This document shows positions 1 through 11,323 of a stretch of DNA of 64,000 bases, piece after piece; the stretch's first letter is position 1; the number at the start of each line of letters is the position of its first letter. Location of the stretch: positions 527,742,291-527,806,290 of the forward strand of contig NC_081409.1 in assembly GCF_030272615.1 (NCBI RefSeq), in the 5' to 3' direction. The DNA is from Cryptomeria japonica. Its lineage: Eukaryota; Streptophyta; Pinopsida; Cupressales; Cupressaceae. The notes beneath the pieces were generated by a model. That model was not told the origin of the DNA. It worked only from the letters and a program-made list of their open reading frames with translations, and made no database searches. Position numbers and translations under genes: made by a program.

Positions 1-456
1 GATTCTATATGTGTCATAGTGGCCAACGTGTATTCATTGTTTGATATCTCTTGCCAAGTCCATCATTCCTCCAACCAATCGATCCTCCCTCTTTCCAAAT
101 TCCATCTTGTCATCATCAAATCTTTAATCCATTTCTATCCATTCAAGTAATTCTCCAATCCTCAATCCACTTTCATCCATCCAAACAATCAACCTTCCTC
201 AATCAACATTTTTTTCCAAATCATCCATCCGACTTTGGGTAGCCTCCCCATTTATTCTTCCTATTATCTATCCATTCTTCCATAATCATTCTCCCTCTAA
301 TCCAATCAAATCTCCAAAATTACAATTAATCAAATCAATCCATCTTTCCAATCTGATTATCCAATCCTTCATCAATCAATCATCCAATCCTTTAATCCAA
401 TCAAATCTAATTCATCATCAATCCCCATCTAAGTCCTAATCTAAAGGCTAAGGTGT

Positions 457-548
457 AATCCAATCAAATCAAATCCTAATCCAAGGACCAATCCAATCAA
501 ATCAAGTCCTAATCCAAGGACCAATCTAGTCAAATCAAGTCCAATCCA
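457..548 (+). repeat. 33-bp tandem repeat, about 2.7 copies
   Basis: Units start at 457, 490 and 523 and share the core AATCCAATCAAATCAA followed by TCCTAATCCAAGGACC. The third copy is truncated. It lies upstream of the degraded frame in element A and looks like local slippage of the C/T-rich sequence. Confidence 0.8.
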
Positions 549-648
549 AATAAAATCCCAAATATAATCAAATCTAATCCATCATCATTAGAAGCCAAGT
601 CCTAATCCTCATATTCATCCAATTCCCATCAAATCCTTCATTCTCAAC

Positions 649-2444
649 ATGGCTACCCAGAATTTCAAAGCTTGGTATGAGAAGATGCTCATGGAAGTTC
701 ACGAACCACCTCAACCTGCCTACCAAGTCAATCTCATAATCTCTCATCCACCTATCATACCTTCATCCATCCCACCTCAACACATTGCACCTAATCCCAA
801 TCTGTATCATATCTCTTATCCTTCCTCTACCTTTGACAAGGGAAATCCATCTTATTCCCCATATGTATCTCCATATTATCCCTCATCCACATACATACCT
901 TCATCTCTCCACCCATCTACAATCCAATCCCCCTCCTTTTGCAACACATTCATTACCTCTACTCCCCATCTAAATTCTTTACTCCATAGTCCTCCAAGCA
1001 TTAATCCTGATTCCTCAATCCATTATCCCAATCCTCCATCTAGTCCCCATCCTCCATCTAATCCCAATCCTCCAAAATCAATATTATCCACATCCTCTAA
1101 GTCCATCATCCACAATCTTATCCAAGACATGCTAGCAGAGGAGACAAAATCCCCACCTTGAAGCAAAGTGGCCAAGTCTCCTCAAGTCCTCCATTTGCCC
1201 CAATCACCTCCACCTCAAAACAAATCTCAATACCACACACTTCATGATACCCCCATTCCTCCATCTACTCATATCAAAGCTTCCATATCCTCCTCCATCA
1301 CACAATCCCCACAACTCCAAACATGCCAAAAGCTTGTTCCAAAGCATGCTAGCATAGAATCCTCTCCATCTCATGATGCGTCCCCCCCACTCCATCTAAT
1401 GATCTCATTCCTTTCATTTCCTCTCATGATCATATGATCCCTACATCCAATCCTCTCCCATAATCACATGATCCTCTTCCATCTCATGATCAAATCATCC
1501 CTCCCACTCTATCTCATGGTACCCTCCCTAGTCAAGATAAAAGTATCCCTTCATCTCCATGTCATAATCCCAATCCATCTAAAGATCCTAATCCTCCTTC
1601 CACATCTTATCCCCCTCAAAATGGACTCGCATCCTGTTTCCAAAATAATAACGGTCCTCAAGATAACACTCAAGATGTTGGAACATCCTCTATTCCTCTT
1701 AAATCCAAAAGTCCTTCATACAAATCAAAATCCCATCATCTCCCATCATCCACATCCATTTTTGGATCCTATATTCCAAAGATAAATCCTCCACTCCTTC
1801 CATCCATTTTGGGTCCTTACATCCCTCCGTCCACCACTCCATCACCTCAAATAACTCCTAAGAAAGATCAACAAAGGAACACATCATTGAATGCCTCCCA
1901 ACACTCTCCTTTCATCATCCCACCATCCACAAAATCCTTAAGTCATTTATCCTCGTACACCCATCCCATTTCTATTGGAACCAATTTGGATGCCCAATCT
2001 AAAAAACATAAAGCTCAAAATCCAAAAAAATCAAAAGGGCCGCAAAGGCCCCAAAAGAAAAAATAAAAAACTATGTGGATTCCCAAATTACTTAAAGAAG
2101 CAATGCATCTCAAAGTAAAATCAGAATTGGCATCCAAACTTACTAATCCAAAAGATCCATCCATTCATAAGTCCTCCAATCCTCCATATAACACCCCTCC
2201 ATCTTCAAAATCCATTTTGGGTCCTTATGCCTCAAAATCCACCATCCCAACTCCATCATCCCCTTCTTCTATTTTGGGTCCACATTTTCCAAAATCCACA
2301 CTTTTTTATCCTCCATCTAATCCAAAATCCTCTCCTCCACTACTCCACCACCCTTCAAGGTGTGTGCTAATGCTGATCTTCCACAAATTTTTCAAAACCA
2401 CATCCATTATCCACCTTCTGTTTCTCACAATCCCATTCCGTTAG
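649..2444 (+). pseudogene. Degraded Pro/Ser/His-rich ORF of element A
   Basis: An ATG at 649 opens a frame of 170 codons, interrupted by TGA at 1159-1161 and continuing in the same frame to 1437. A frame change is needed around 1400-1490. The better downstream frame runs to 2064, is stopped, and continues in frame from 2073 to 2444. The product is dominated by Pro, Ser, Asn, His and Ile. A motif of the type ILGPY/ILGPH followed by PKST-like residues recurs, and a lysine-rich block (KKHKAQNPKKSKGPQRPQKKK-like) lies near 2010-2065. No gag, protease or RT motif is recognised. Its place just inside the element would fit a gag-like or extra structural ORF, but that is inference. It could also be spurious translation of a biased repeat. 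Confidence 0.4.
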
Positions 2445-3743
2445 TCCAAACCTTTGCAAATCCTATCTTCTAATCCTTATCCATTTGAACTCCCGAATTA
2501 TTGTTACCAACATCTATGAGCATACCTCTAGTTCAAAGAAATACTAAGGGATACCATCCATGGAGCTAGATGCTTGAGTCATCCCTTCCTCCATGCATTC
2601 ACTATCTTCCATATCCACTCATCCTCATCCTTATCCATCCAAACTATTCCAAAAATTCAAAAATTCAAAAAAAGAATCAAAATCAGAAAAAGTAAAGAAA
2701 ATCATTTCATAAAATGGTGAAAACTACTCCTTGTGGCGTCTTGGGTAAGTACCATGATGAAAACTTGGCAAACAAGAGTCATGTGTAATCCCCTCATCCT
2801 CTTGCAGTCTACACTTGGGGGAAAGTTTCATCCATGCAATCAGCCCATCCATTTGCATCCTATCTAAGTCCATTCTCCTTTCCTATCTTTGATCTTGACT
2901 ATCCTATCCATATCCTCCATCTCATATCCCTCATCCTATCAAAATGAATCCTCCATTCTTATCTTTGGTCATGATCATATAGAGGCAAAATAATGTATAT
3001 GCATGCATGCTTTGGAAAAAAAAAAGCCTTAATCCTCTACCATCCATATCCATTACACATTATCCTTCCATCTCATACATCTTTATATCCACAATCCTCA
3101 CATCCCTAATTCCACTACCTCTAATATGGGGCATTTCCCTCCTTTGCAGCATATCCCTTGGGTCTCCATCACCCTACCCTCCATTCCTTCATATCTTATA
3201 CATATCCATCCACTCAATCCATTTGTCTCCTATCCAAACAATATCTCCCTCTGTCCATTGATCCTTCCTTTTACCAATCCTTGGTTCTCCCTTTTCATTG
3301 GTCCCATTCAATCAAATCCTATCCACCCCATCCTATCTAATTTCTAATACAATCCTATCTCATCCAATCATATTCTCCATCTCTTCCAATTCAAATCATT
3401 AATCCTATCCACCAATCCACCCCATCCTATCCAAATTCTAATCCAATCCTATCTCATCCAATCATATTCTCCATCTCTTCTAATTCAATCATTAATCCCA
3501 TCCCCAATCTAATCCTACTCAATCATCCATCCTCTTTTTTCATCTTATCTAATCATTTATCCTTCATTAATCCTATCTAATCCATAAAACTGAGCTTTTC
3601 CCATCTACTTGAGCTCACACTGACTTGTGCCTAATCCAGACACCCATCCATATAGTGTTAATCGAATCCAAGCAACAATCAACTTATCTGCAGATCTTGC
3701 ACATCCAACTTGTCTTTTGTCATCCATCAAGCATTCCATCACT

Positions 3744-3851
3744 CTGCCCATTGGGATGAATCCTTCCCATGTCTGGCAGTTCATCCAAATCAATCACCTG
3801 CCCATCGGGATGCATCCTTCCCTAGTTTGGCAGTTTATCCAAATCCATGTT
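3744..3851 (+). repeat. 54-bp tandem duplication
   Basis: Two copies, 3744-3797 and 3798-3851, each begin CTGCCCATYGGGATG and contain TGGCAGTT followed by ATCCAAATC. They differ at only a few positions. The repeat lies in the 3' non-coding part of element A. Confidence 0.85.
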
Positions 3852-4538
3852 CTGCTCTTGGCAAGAGATGTTAGTTTGTCCTATGCATGTTGTTTGCATT
3901 CTTGAGCTTTTCACTTTTATTTTCATCTTGTTTCCCAGAACTATACTTGTTCAAAGACTACCTTGATCATCCTATATCTTGGTATGTCTTGACTCGTGTA
4001 TAATGGGACATAGTTTTCATGGCATGGTGTGTTTGAAGGTTTTCCTTGTACAATCCAGCAACCCTACATTAGTGTTTATCAACACTTGCATGATTGTGTG
4101 CAAAGCATACCTGTTTGACTAAGCGTCAGTCCATGCCTCAGATCTTCATATCATCTTGGTTCTTATAATTAGTGATGTAGACTATCCATGGCAATATCAA
4201 ACCTAAGTTTTCTCTCTATATTTTCTCAACAAGAAATCCAATCTATTTATCATTTCTTTATCTCATTTCATTCACAAAAATCCAATCCATTCATTCATTT
4301 CCTCTTTCATCATCGTCATCCTTTCATCACCTCATCTTCTCATCCTTTACGAGAGCACACCTGTGTTCTTTTAACCCGCCTATCCTCTCGAGGGGGCATA
4401 CAACTACTTCCTCATCATCCTACCTCCTCATCATTCTTCCTCATCTTATGATTAGGGCATCATGCTACTATTCCTTATCCATTTCATCCACTATGTTTTA
4501 TTCTTCTTTGATATAACATCACTTCATGATGCTATATC

Positions 4539-4552
4539 AAAGAGGGGCAAAA
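4539..4552 (+). other. Polypurine tract of element A
   Basis: The sequence AAAGAGGGGCAAAA lies immediately before the LTR start TGTAGACACC. This is the expected plus-strand primer site of an LTR retrotransposon and fixes the element orientation. Confidence 0.85.
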
Positions 4553-5640
4553 TGTAGACACCTAAAATTAATATTTAATTAATTTAAGCTTGTCAACATA
4601 ATTAATTGATTTAATTGTGTTATCCTTATCCCTCTCAGTGTTAATTAGTTTAATTAATCCTATCACTATTTCCCAATAATTAATTTATCAAATAAATTAA
4701 TTGTTCCCCTATTCTTCTAATATCCTTCCAATAATTATTTCCTCTAAACCCACTCAGTTAATTAATTCTAATTAATTAACCTAGTCATGTGATTCCTACA
4801 AATCACTTTTTTCTAATCCCACTTAACCCAATTAATCCTTCTATAATATCTCATAATCATGCTTATCATTATCCTTCAATTTTGTATTCCCACTCATGTC
4901 ACATCAACATTGAGCCTCTTAAAGAAATTCAAATTTCTTTGAATCCCTCAATGCATCCTTATTTTGGAATTTTTAATTCCCCATTTTCAAATTCAAATTT
5001 GTCCCCCCTTTTCCCCAAGGAATTTTGTATTCCTGTTTATTTTCCCAAGGTGCCCTTGATCCATGCCTTCTATCTCAAATCAATCTCAACCCTCCATAAG
5101 TAAATCAATCTTGTCCCTTCATTGGCCTCTTCCAATCTATAAATTGGATGATCATTTCCTCACAAAGGATCCACTTCTTCTCATAGCATCTTCATGCTGC
5201 CCATTTTCTCCTCTCTCTTCTTCCTTCAAACTTCCAATCTAAATCCATCCAAAATCAATCCAAAACCCTATCAAAATACTATCAAATCGAGCCTATCTTG
5301 TTGAGCACTTGGGGAGCATTCCACATACCCATCAAGGACCAATCCACTCAAGTGAGGAAGGGGCACATTCTTCACTTCACCGAAGGTCTAATCCAAAGGA
5401 GAAGGCAAGATATTAGCAAGGTATAAATATTCATTTATGTTCATTATGTGTTTTATGTGTTTGAATGCTTTATTTGAATACTAACCATCTAATCCTGCCT
5501 TGCTACATGTTTTCCCTCTTCAGTTGTGCTTATGGATCCATATCTATGAGTTTGGTTGACTCTTGTTTCTCCTAGTAATTGAGGCATTTGTTTTGGTATA
5601 CTAAGTGTATTAAGGAAGCATGTAGAAGATCAATATAGGC
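4553..5640 (+). mobile_element. 3' LTR of element A (3' end not resolved)
   Basis: The LTR starts TGTAGACACCTAAAATT right after the polypurine tract. A TATA-type box (TCTATAAAT, 5136-5144) is preceded by CCAAT at 5132. It is followed by a C/T-rich leader (5155-5240) and sequence ending in GGTATAAATATTC near 5420. I cannot find a clear CA end or target-site duplication. The LTR probably runs at least to about 5620, where the foldback structure begins. It is AT-rich with no coding capacity. Confidence 0.65.
5136..5144 (+). promoter_or_regulatory. TATA box of element A LTR
   Basis: TCTATAAAT lies 580 bp into the LTR, with CCAAT four bases upstream and a pyrimidine-rich leader downstream. That is the usual U3/R arrangement of a plant LTR promoter. 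No transcription data are available. Confidence 0.5.
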
Positions 5641-5642
5641 AA

Positions 5643-5899
5643 ACTTGGTTATCTTGTTTTATGGCTGAGGCATGTTTCGGTAACGTGTTGATTCAAGCAA
5701 TGTATTATTGTTTAATTCATTTATTCTTGGGTGACATAGTATCTTGGTATATGTGCTTGTCGGTATATATATATAAAATACCAGTAAGCACATGTACCAA
5801 GTACTATGTTGCCCAAGCATAAATGAATTAAACAATAATACATTGTTCGAATCAACACGTTACCGAAACATGCCACAACCATAAAACAAGATAACTAAG
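5643..5899. repeat. Long foldback (inverted repeat), arms ~122 nt
   Basis: The left arm (about 5643-5766) and right arm (about 5779-5899) are reverse complements with roughly 90% identity by eye. They are separated by a ~12-nt AT loop. Each arm contains the word ATGAATTAAACAATAATACA or its complement. A weaker match seems to continue outward to about 5630 and 5910. No flanking target-site duplication is clear because the right side runs into a microsatellite. It could be a MITE-like foldback element, a snap-back duplication of LTR sequence, or a hairpin-RNA locus. Confidence 0.85.
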
Positions 5900-5935
5900 T
5901 CAGTCTACATATATATTCATGTATATATACTTACA

Positions 5936-6208
5936 TACATACATATATGTGTGTGTGTGTGTGTGTATGTGTGTGTGTGTGTAAGTGTATGTGTATGTGT
6001 ATGTGTATGTGTATGTGCATGTGCATGTGCATGTGTATGTGTATGTGTATGTGTATATGTATGTACACACACACACACACATATATATAATTATTTATAT
6101 ATACATGTATGTGTATATATGTATGTATGTATGCATGTATGTATTTATGTTTGTATATGTATGTATGTATGTGTGTGTATATGTATATATATATACATAT
6201 ATATACAT

Positions 6209-6278
<70 letters not shown>

Positions 6279-6335
6279 GTGTATATATATGTGTGTGTAT
6301 ATACATACATACATATACATATACACATACAAATC
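5936..6335. repeat. Compound microsatellite
   Basis: A mosaic of (TG)n, (TATGTG)n, (CA)n, TATG blocks and a long (CATATA)n run at about 6188-6276. Open frames across it on both strands are repeats of Tyr, Ile, His, Val and Cys and are not genes. Confidence 0.95.
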
Positions 6336-6766
6336 CGTGTCACACTTTTATAAAGGAAATGGTCAATGCTGATTTATAAGTTTAAAGTAAATCAATAAAA
6401 ATTGAAATATATGTTTTGAATTTTGGAATGATGTAAACTAATAAAATTTATATTCTTTTGGCTATTTTATGTTTGTAATTTTAACAAAATTTTAAAAAAT
6501 TATTTGAATTTAGTTTTTTATAAAGTAAACAGTATAATTTAGTTGTTGATAAAATGTTGAAATTGAAGTTACACAAGCCACCACACTTTATTTAGTAAAT
6601 TTTACTTTTTTTCATCAGCTTTTTTGTGTATATTGATAATTTGAAACTTTAGTGCATTGATATATTTTTTTACTATTTTTTATAAATATGTATTTTTCAA
6701 TAAATTTGAAAAGTTCTGTGTGCTGAAATATAACTCTTTCCAACTCCCACCATTTTTTTTCTTAAC
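6336..6766. other. AT-rich non-coding spacer
   Basis: About 430 bases of very AT-rich sequence with no reading frame, repeat or boundary that I can support. Confidence 0.6.
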
Positions 6767-7785
6767 TATTTATCCAAATTAGAAAAGATTTATATCATCT
6801 TGATAGATTTTTTCTCTACTCCATCATATTTTTTAAACAAAATTCTAAAAAAATTTAGTATTTTTCCTTGACAAGATAATCAACCTCATATTTTAGTGCT
6901 GATGACCTACTTTCAATAAAAATAAAATATAAAAACTAATTAAAATATTAAAAGATATATATTTTAGAAAATTAGCCTATAGATCTATAAAAGGGTATTT
7001 TTACATTTCAAAAAAAATATTATTTATAAGAGTAGGAGTTTTTGAAACATCAAGTTTTTATTGTTTTTGGTAATTAGACCAAAAGTGGTATAAAATATGC
7101 ATTTAGTAGACATTTCCACTTGGAAAAGTTGTGGCCCATATATAGCTTTGCTACTATGAATCTATATAGAGCATATGTTTGACTAAAGTATTTTTTAGTT
7201 AGAATTACTTAATTCACTTGTGCTGAAAAGTTGGCCTAAGACATGACACTTAATTTTTAGTTAGAATTACTTAATTCACTTTTTGCTTATTATTTATCCA
7301 AATTAGAAAAGAATTATATTACCTTGACATGGATTTCATTCTCTACTACATCATATTTTTTTCAAAATTTTTAAATAAATTTTACTATTTTTCCTTGACA
7401 AGACAATCAGCCTTATATTTTAGTGTTGATGACCTACTTTCAATAAAAATAAAAAACTAATTAAAATATTAAAAGATATATATTTTAGAAAATTCACTTA
7501 TAGATCTATAAAAGGACATTTTTATATTTCAAAAAAAAATTATTTATAAGAGTAGGAGTTGTTGAAACATCGATTTTTTTTATTTTTTATTTTTTATTTT
7601 TTGGGCAATTAGACCCAAAGTGGTATAAAATATACATTTAGTAGACACTTCCAATTGGAAAAGTTGTGGTCCATATATAACTTAGTTATAATGAATCTAT
7701 ATAGACCATATGTTTGACTAAATTAACTTTTAGTTAGAATTAATTAAATTCACTTATGCTAATAATTTAGCTTGAAACGTGACAA
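6767..7785. repeat. Tandem duplication, unit ~525-535 bp
   Basis: Copy A (6767-7248) and copy B (7291-7784) follow each other in the same orientation and align along their full length. Shared words include TTTCCTTGACAAGA, GATGACCTACTTTCAATAAA, AAAAGATATATATTTTAGAA and ATATGTTTGACTAAA. A short segment (TTAGTTAGAATTACTTAATTC) also repeats at the junction, near 7196 and 7256. The AT-rich unit has no coding capacity or known family signature. The copies differ by many substitutions and small indels, so the duplication is not recent. Confidence 0.9.
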
Positions 7786-7806
7786 AATTTTGTGCTTTTA
7801 CCCTAA

Positions 7807-7848
7807 CATATACATATATATACATATATGTATACATATACATACATA

Positions 7849-7914
<66 letters not shown>
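7807..7914. repeat. Compound microsatellite (ACATAT/TG/AG)
   Basis: ACATAT-type words (7807-7848) pass into (TG)n up to 7870 and then a perfect (AG)22 run at 7871-7914. This type of junction expands readily by slippage. Confidence 0.95.
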
Positions 7915-7918
<4 letters not shown>

Positions 7919-7929
7919 TGGGAACAATA

Positions 7930-8552
7930 TATTAGGTTTGACAATTGAAAAAGAGCACTGCATGTGTAGTAGAGTAAGAAGTGTGCAAGTGAGAAAATTG
8001 TGGATAACAGAGCAGTTGTAGTGATAGAAGAAGTATACAGTGTATGAGAAAAGGTATGTGAAGAAGAGTCAGAGTATGGAAAGTGTTGCAGTGACCCTTT
8101 ACCGGATCTGTACAAGTAGTTGGTTCAACAGTGCAGTAATCCCATATCGGACTTGTTGTAGGTGATTGTCGATAGTGGTACAATGATCCCTTACCGGATC
8201 TATTGTGAGTTTTTGTGAGTTGTTATCTAAGCTTAATCTGGAACTGACCTCATGCATTAGGAGATGCAGTTTTCCTCAATTCAATTATTTTCTATTATAG
8301 TGAGCATTCTGGTAGTGAGCCACCCTTTTTTGTAAACACCATATAACTAGTTATATTATCTTGAGAGCTAACACTCTCCATGGTTTTTTCCATTTGGGTT
8401 TTTCATGTATAAATTTTTTTATTCTACATTTTCTATTTCATGTTAATGAGCTTAATTGATGAAATTGATATATCAGTAAAAAATTTAGAAAGTGTGGGAA
8501 TACTAATTCATCCCCCCCTCTCAGTATTTCAGTCCATTCAACCAATTCAACA
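7930..8552 (+). mobile_element. 3' end of a copia-type LTR (partial)
   Basis: The features match the 3' half of the copia LTRs elsewhere in this window: a CATGGTTTTTTCCATTTGGG block near 8380 and a CCCCCCCTCTCAGTAT block near 8512-8526. The end CAATTCAACA at 8552 is typical. The 5' start is not found and no target-site duplication can be paired, so it is probably truncated. GTAATCCCATATCGG-like and GATCCCTTACCGG-like phrases around 8090-8200 form a loose internal repeat. Confidence 0.5.
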
Positions 8553-8559
8553 ATTCCAT

Positions 8560-10079
8560 CTTTAAAAATTGGTTGGACCATAAATTTGAAAAATCTAGGA
8601 AAACTAAAAGGAAAGTATTAGTCAAATAATTAATAGAAGAAGGGGACAAGGAATTGTTTAATGAAACCAAGAAAAAAAATTGAAACAAATTGTTGTAGCA
8701 TGAATCCTTTGCAATTTTGGTCTCATGAACAATAAGAGTGTGAAACTCAAATTAGGCTAGAATGCCAATCTATAATACTGTATGAACCAGCATACTTGAT
8801 GAGCCCTTCATAAGTGAATTAAATGGATGAAGATTTAAAAGAGCTTATTGAAGGAAATTTCATATGCCTGAGAAAAGCCCTTTTTCATGTCTAACATTCT
8901 TGGTAAACAAAAGACCTGAAAAAAGAGAGAGGAAAAAAAGGTTTTGTATTAATTATAAACCTCTCAAATATATCATTCTTCCTTTCAATTATCTAATACC
9001 ATTCAGTGTTGATTTAATTCGGAGGGTTGCTAACAAAAATATTTTTTCCAAGTTTGATTGCAAGTTAGGGTTTTGGCAAATTAAAGGAAGCATACAAAAA
9101 TAAAATTGCCTTTTCAGTTCCTTAGGGACTATATGAATGGAATGTAATTCCCTTTGGACATTGCACAATACCTTATATCTAGAGGCGAATTGATCAAGAT
9201 TTGAGGAATTTAAAATATTTTTGTGCAGTATATATAGATGATATAATTATTTTTTCTGATTCAGAAGTTGATCACCTACAACATTTGGAGAAACTTTATG
9301 TATCCAGAATAAGGCATGGAATTTGCTTATCAGCCAAAAGGATAGTAATTTGTAAGATTCAAATAGTTTTACTTGACTTGCATTTAGATAAAGGAAGCAT
9401 AAAATTGCAACCCCATATTCTTCAAAGAATTCATGAAATTTCTTGATGTTTTACAATATAAAAAGAAGGTTCAATTTTTTTGGGGATTTTTAAACTATGT
9501 TTCACCCTTTTATAAGGCCTTGTTGAAGATTTACCCTCATTACAAATTCCAACACTAGATTTTCGATTGTATTTGTAAACGGATGCTTCAAACACTACAT
9601 GGCTAGTTGTATTGATTCAAGAAGAAGAAAATGAAAAAATAAACATATATTGCCATAGGTCGGAAACCTTTACTAATACTAAAACAAGATACCACATATT
9701 TGAAAATTAATTTTTAGTAGTCAAAAAAGGAATTGAAAATTTTAAGATCTTTCTCAAACTAGTTAAATTTATAGTTAGGATTGACAGTCAATCCATGAGA
9801 AGTCTATTGAAAAAAAACAAATAAAGATTTGTCTCAAGGACGTATTGCAAGATGATACTTCGAATTCCTAGGGTATGATTTTGGGATTGAATGGATTAAA
9901 GGAGAAAATAATCCTTTAGTAGGCAACTTGACTAAAGAATTAGCTGGATCGATCTACAATAAAGGTCTTATTTTTGAACCATCAGAATTGATAAGATTAG
10001 ATGGAGCTCATATGTACTTTATAAACATAACAGACATTGGAATATCTCGAACAATTTGGACTTGAAGAAGCCCCAATTA
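8560..10079 (+). pseudogene. Endogenous caulimovirid-like RT/RNase H relic
   Basis: A decayed polymerase frame runs on the plus strand. The better frames are 8864-9103 (fingers and palm of reverse transcriptase) and 9201-9446 (active-site YIDD motif, then thumb with an LQPHI motif). An RNase H-like part follows at about 9560-9960. Stop codons and frame changes separate all three blocks. The INYKPL and YIDD motifs, the LQPHI motif at the RT-RNase H connection, and the lack of any integrase downstream point to the Caulimoviridae rather than Ty3/gypsy. Endogenous copies of that family are known in gymnosperms and flowering plants. It cannot make a working enzyme. A degenerate gypsy pol is the alternative. 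The sequence is interrupted at 10080 by another element and appears to resume at 17916. Confidence 0.6.
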
Positions 10080-10084
10080 CATAC

Positions 10085-11301
10085 TGTAGCGTCCTAAAAT
10101 TGTGACACTTGCAATTTTGACTGCATTTCGGTCTTCACGATGGCGACGCAACACGCAACCTGAATGGAGACCCCGAAACCTGATTATGACACTAAAAAAT
10201 GCATTTTTCAAGCACCCTGGCCTGAACCTCCTTGCACCCTGCTGTCCCGGGAGGTGGGACCAGAGCGCCCAGCGCCCTGGTCCCCCAGGACCATGGCGCC
10301 CAATGCCCTGGTCCCTGGGCCTATTTTGGGCCCGGTCTCCTAAGGGGTCTCGGGTCTTTTTGTTTGCAATTTGGAAATTATCTTTCCTGGTCGGCCTAAG
10401 GTCGGGAAAATCAGTCTATCAGCCCTAATTGACAAGTATATAAACTACATTTTCCTCTTTCATTCGATATGATGGAAAAAGCATGGAAATTATACTCAAG
10501 CATTCAAGCATTCAAGCATTCCTTCAAGCAATTGATCATTTCAAGTCTCCATTCAAGGCTAAGTGTTGCATTCAAGACAAGGATTCAACCATTGAAGAGG
10601 AGATCACATACTACATACTACAACAACATACAACATCTATACCTTCGCACATAAGGATACAAACATCCTTAGAACAAGGTATTAGTACTTGTTTTACATA
10701 CATTTACATTTACAGCACTTGCTCATTTCTTGGTTAATTCCAAAACCGGGGTTTGACCTAAAGGCAAACCCCTAATCCCTAATCCCCCAATCGTCTTCGC
10801 TTTTCTATGTGTAGGTTGCAGGTACGCGGCTGAAATTGAAGATCTGGAATCCTTGTGCAGAGACGAACAGATCCCCCTTCGTTTCGCGGATTTTTCGGAG
10901 GACCGTGGCGCCGGGCGCCATCGTCCCGACAACTTTTGCTCAAATTTGCAGGACAACGTCGTATCGACATTTTACTACTAATTCCAGGTCCGCAGCTTCA
11001 TACTGTATCCCTATCTTAGTTTATAAGCGAATCTTTGTCACTTTCTATGCATTCCTAGCTTAATTCTTCTATCAACATTCTTTACAAAAGAGGGTAGCCT
11101 TGCTTTCTTAACCCTTGAAACTCATTTAGCATCCAATCTTGCATTGCGTGGGATTGGATCTTTTGGGTTTCAACCCCTCTTTTGAATGTAAAGTCTCTCC
11201 CTTAAGTGAAAACCATCAACCCTAGCAAACCTCCCTTCTCTCTCCTTGGAGTTGGAAGAGGGGAGGGCAACTAGGGTTCGATCGCGATTTTCCGCTTTAC
11301 A
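10085..11301 (+). mobile_element. 5' LTR of element B
   Basis: The 1217-bp LTR starts TGTAGCGTCC and ends CCGCTTTACA. It holds a GC-rich block near 10225-10330 built from repeats of GCGCCC and CCCTGGTCC. A TATA box lies at 10437-10444, and an AAGCATTCAAGCATTC short repeat near 10498-10517. The 3' LTR differs mainly by C/T and G/A changes. Confidence 0.95.
10437..10444 (+). promoter_or_regulatory. TATA box of element B 5' LTR
   Basis: TATATAAA in the context GACAAGTATATAAACTAC lies about 350 bp into the LTR, with a C/T-rich stretch just after it. The same box occurs in the 3' LTR at 17046-17053. It is the likely promoter of element RNA; the start site is not visible. Confidence 0.55.
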
Positions 11302-11304
11302 TTT

Positions 11305-11323
11305 TGGTGAACCCGACGTGAAC
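11305..11323 (+). other. Primer-binding site of element B (tRNA-Trp-like)
   Basis: TGGTGAACCCGACGTGAAC begins three bases after the LTR end. As I recall it, this is complementary to the 3' end of plant cytosolic tRNA-Trp (CCA anticodon), whose tail ends in TCGGGTTCA plus CCA. The site position is seen directly; the tRNA identity is from memory. Confidence 0.7.

Larger units (their letters stand above)
1..4552 (+). mobile_element. Internal region (3' part) of LTR retrotransposon A
   Basis: This stretch ends in a polypurine tract directly followed by a TG-starting LTR, so it is the 3' portion of the internal region of a plus-strand LTR retrotransposon; its 5' LTR lies outside the window. The plus strand is strikingly pyrimidine-rich, made largely of TCC, ATCC and CATC words. 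Apart from one degraded reading frame (649-2444) I see no protease, RT or integrase motif, so it may be a non-autonomous element. A second purine block lies at 2817-2825, also reminiscent of a polypurine tract. From 2445 to 3743 and 3852 to 4538 only low-complexity C/T-rich sequence is seen. Confidence 0.65.

Noticed and set aside
5900-6379. Overlapping long open frames on both strands
   Set aside because: They are translations of TG, CA and CATATA microsatellites with Tyr/Ile/Val/Cys repeats only.
7754-8183. Minus-strand frames over the AG/TG repeat
   Set aside because: Ser/Leu and Thr/His runs come from the microsatellite; the rest lies in an LTR-like sequence.
10102-11063. Several frames within the LTRs of element B, repeated at 16748-17672
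   Set aside because: Both LTRs give the same small frames, all without domains; they lie in LTR control sequence.
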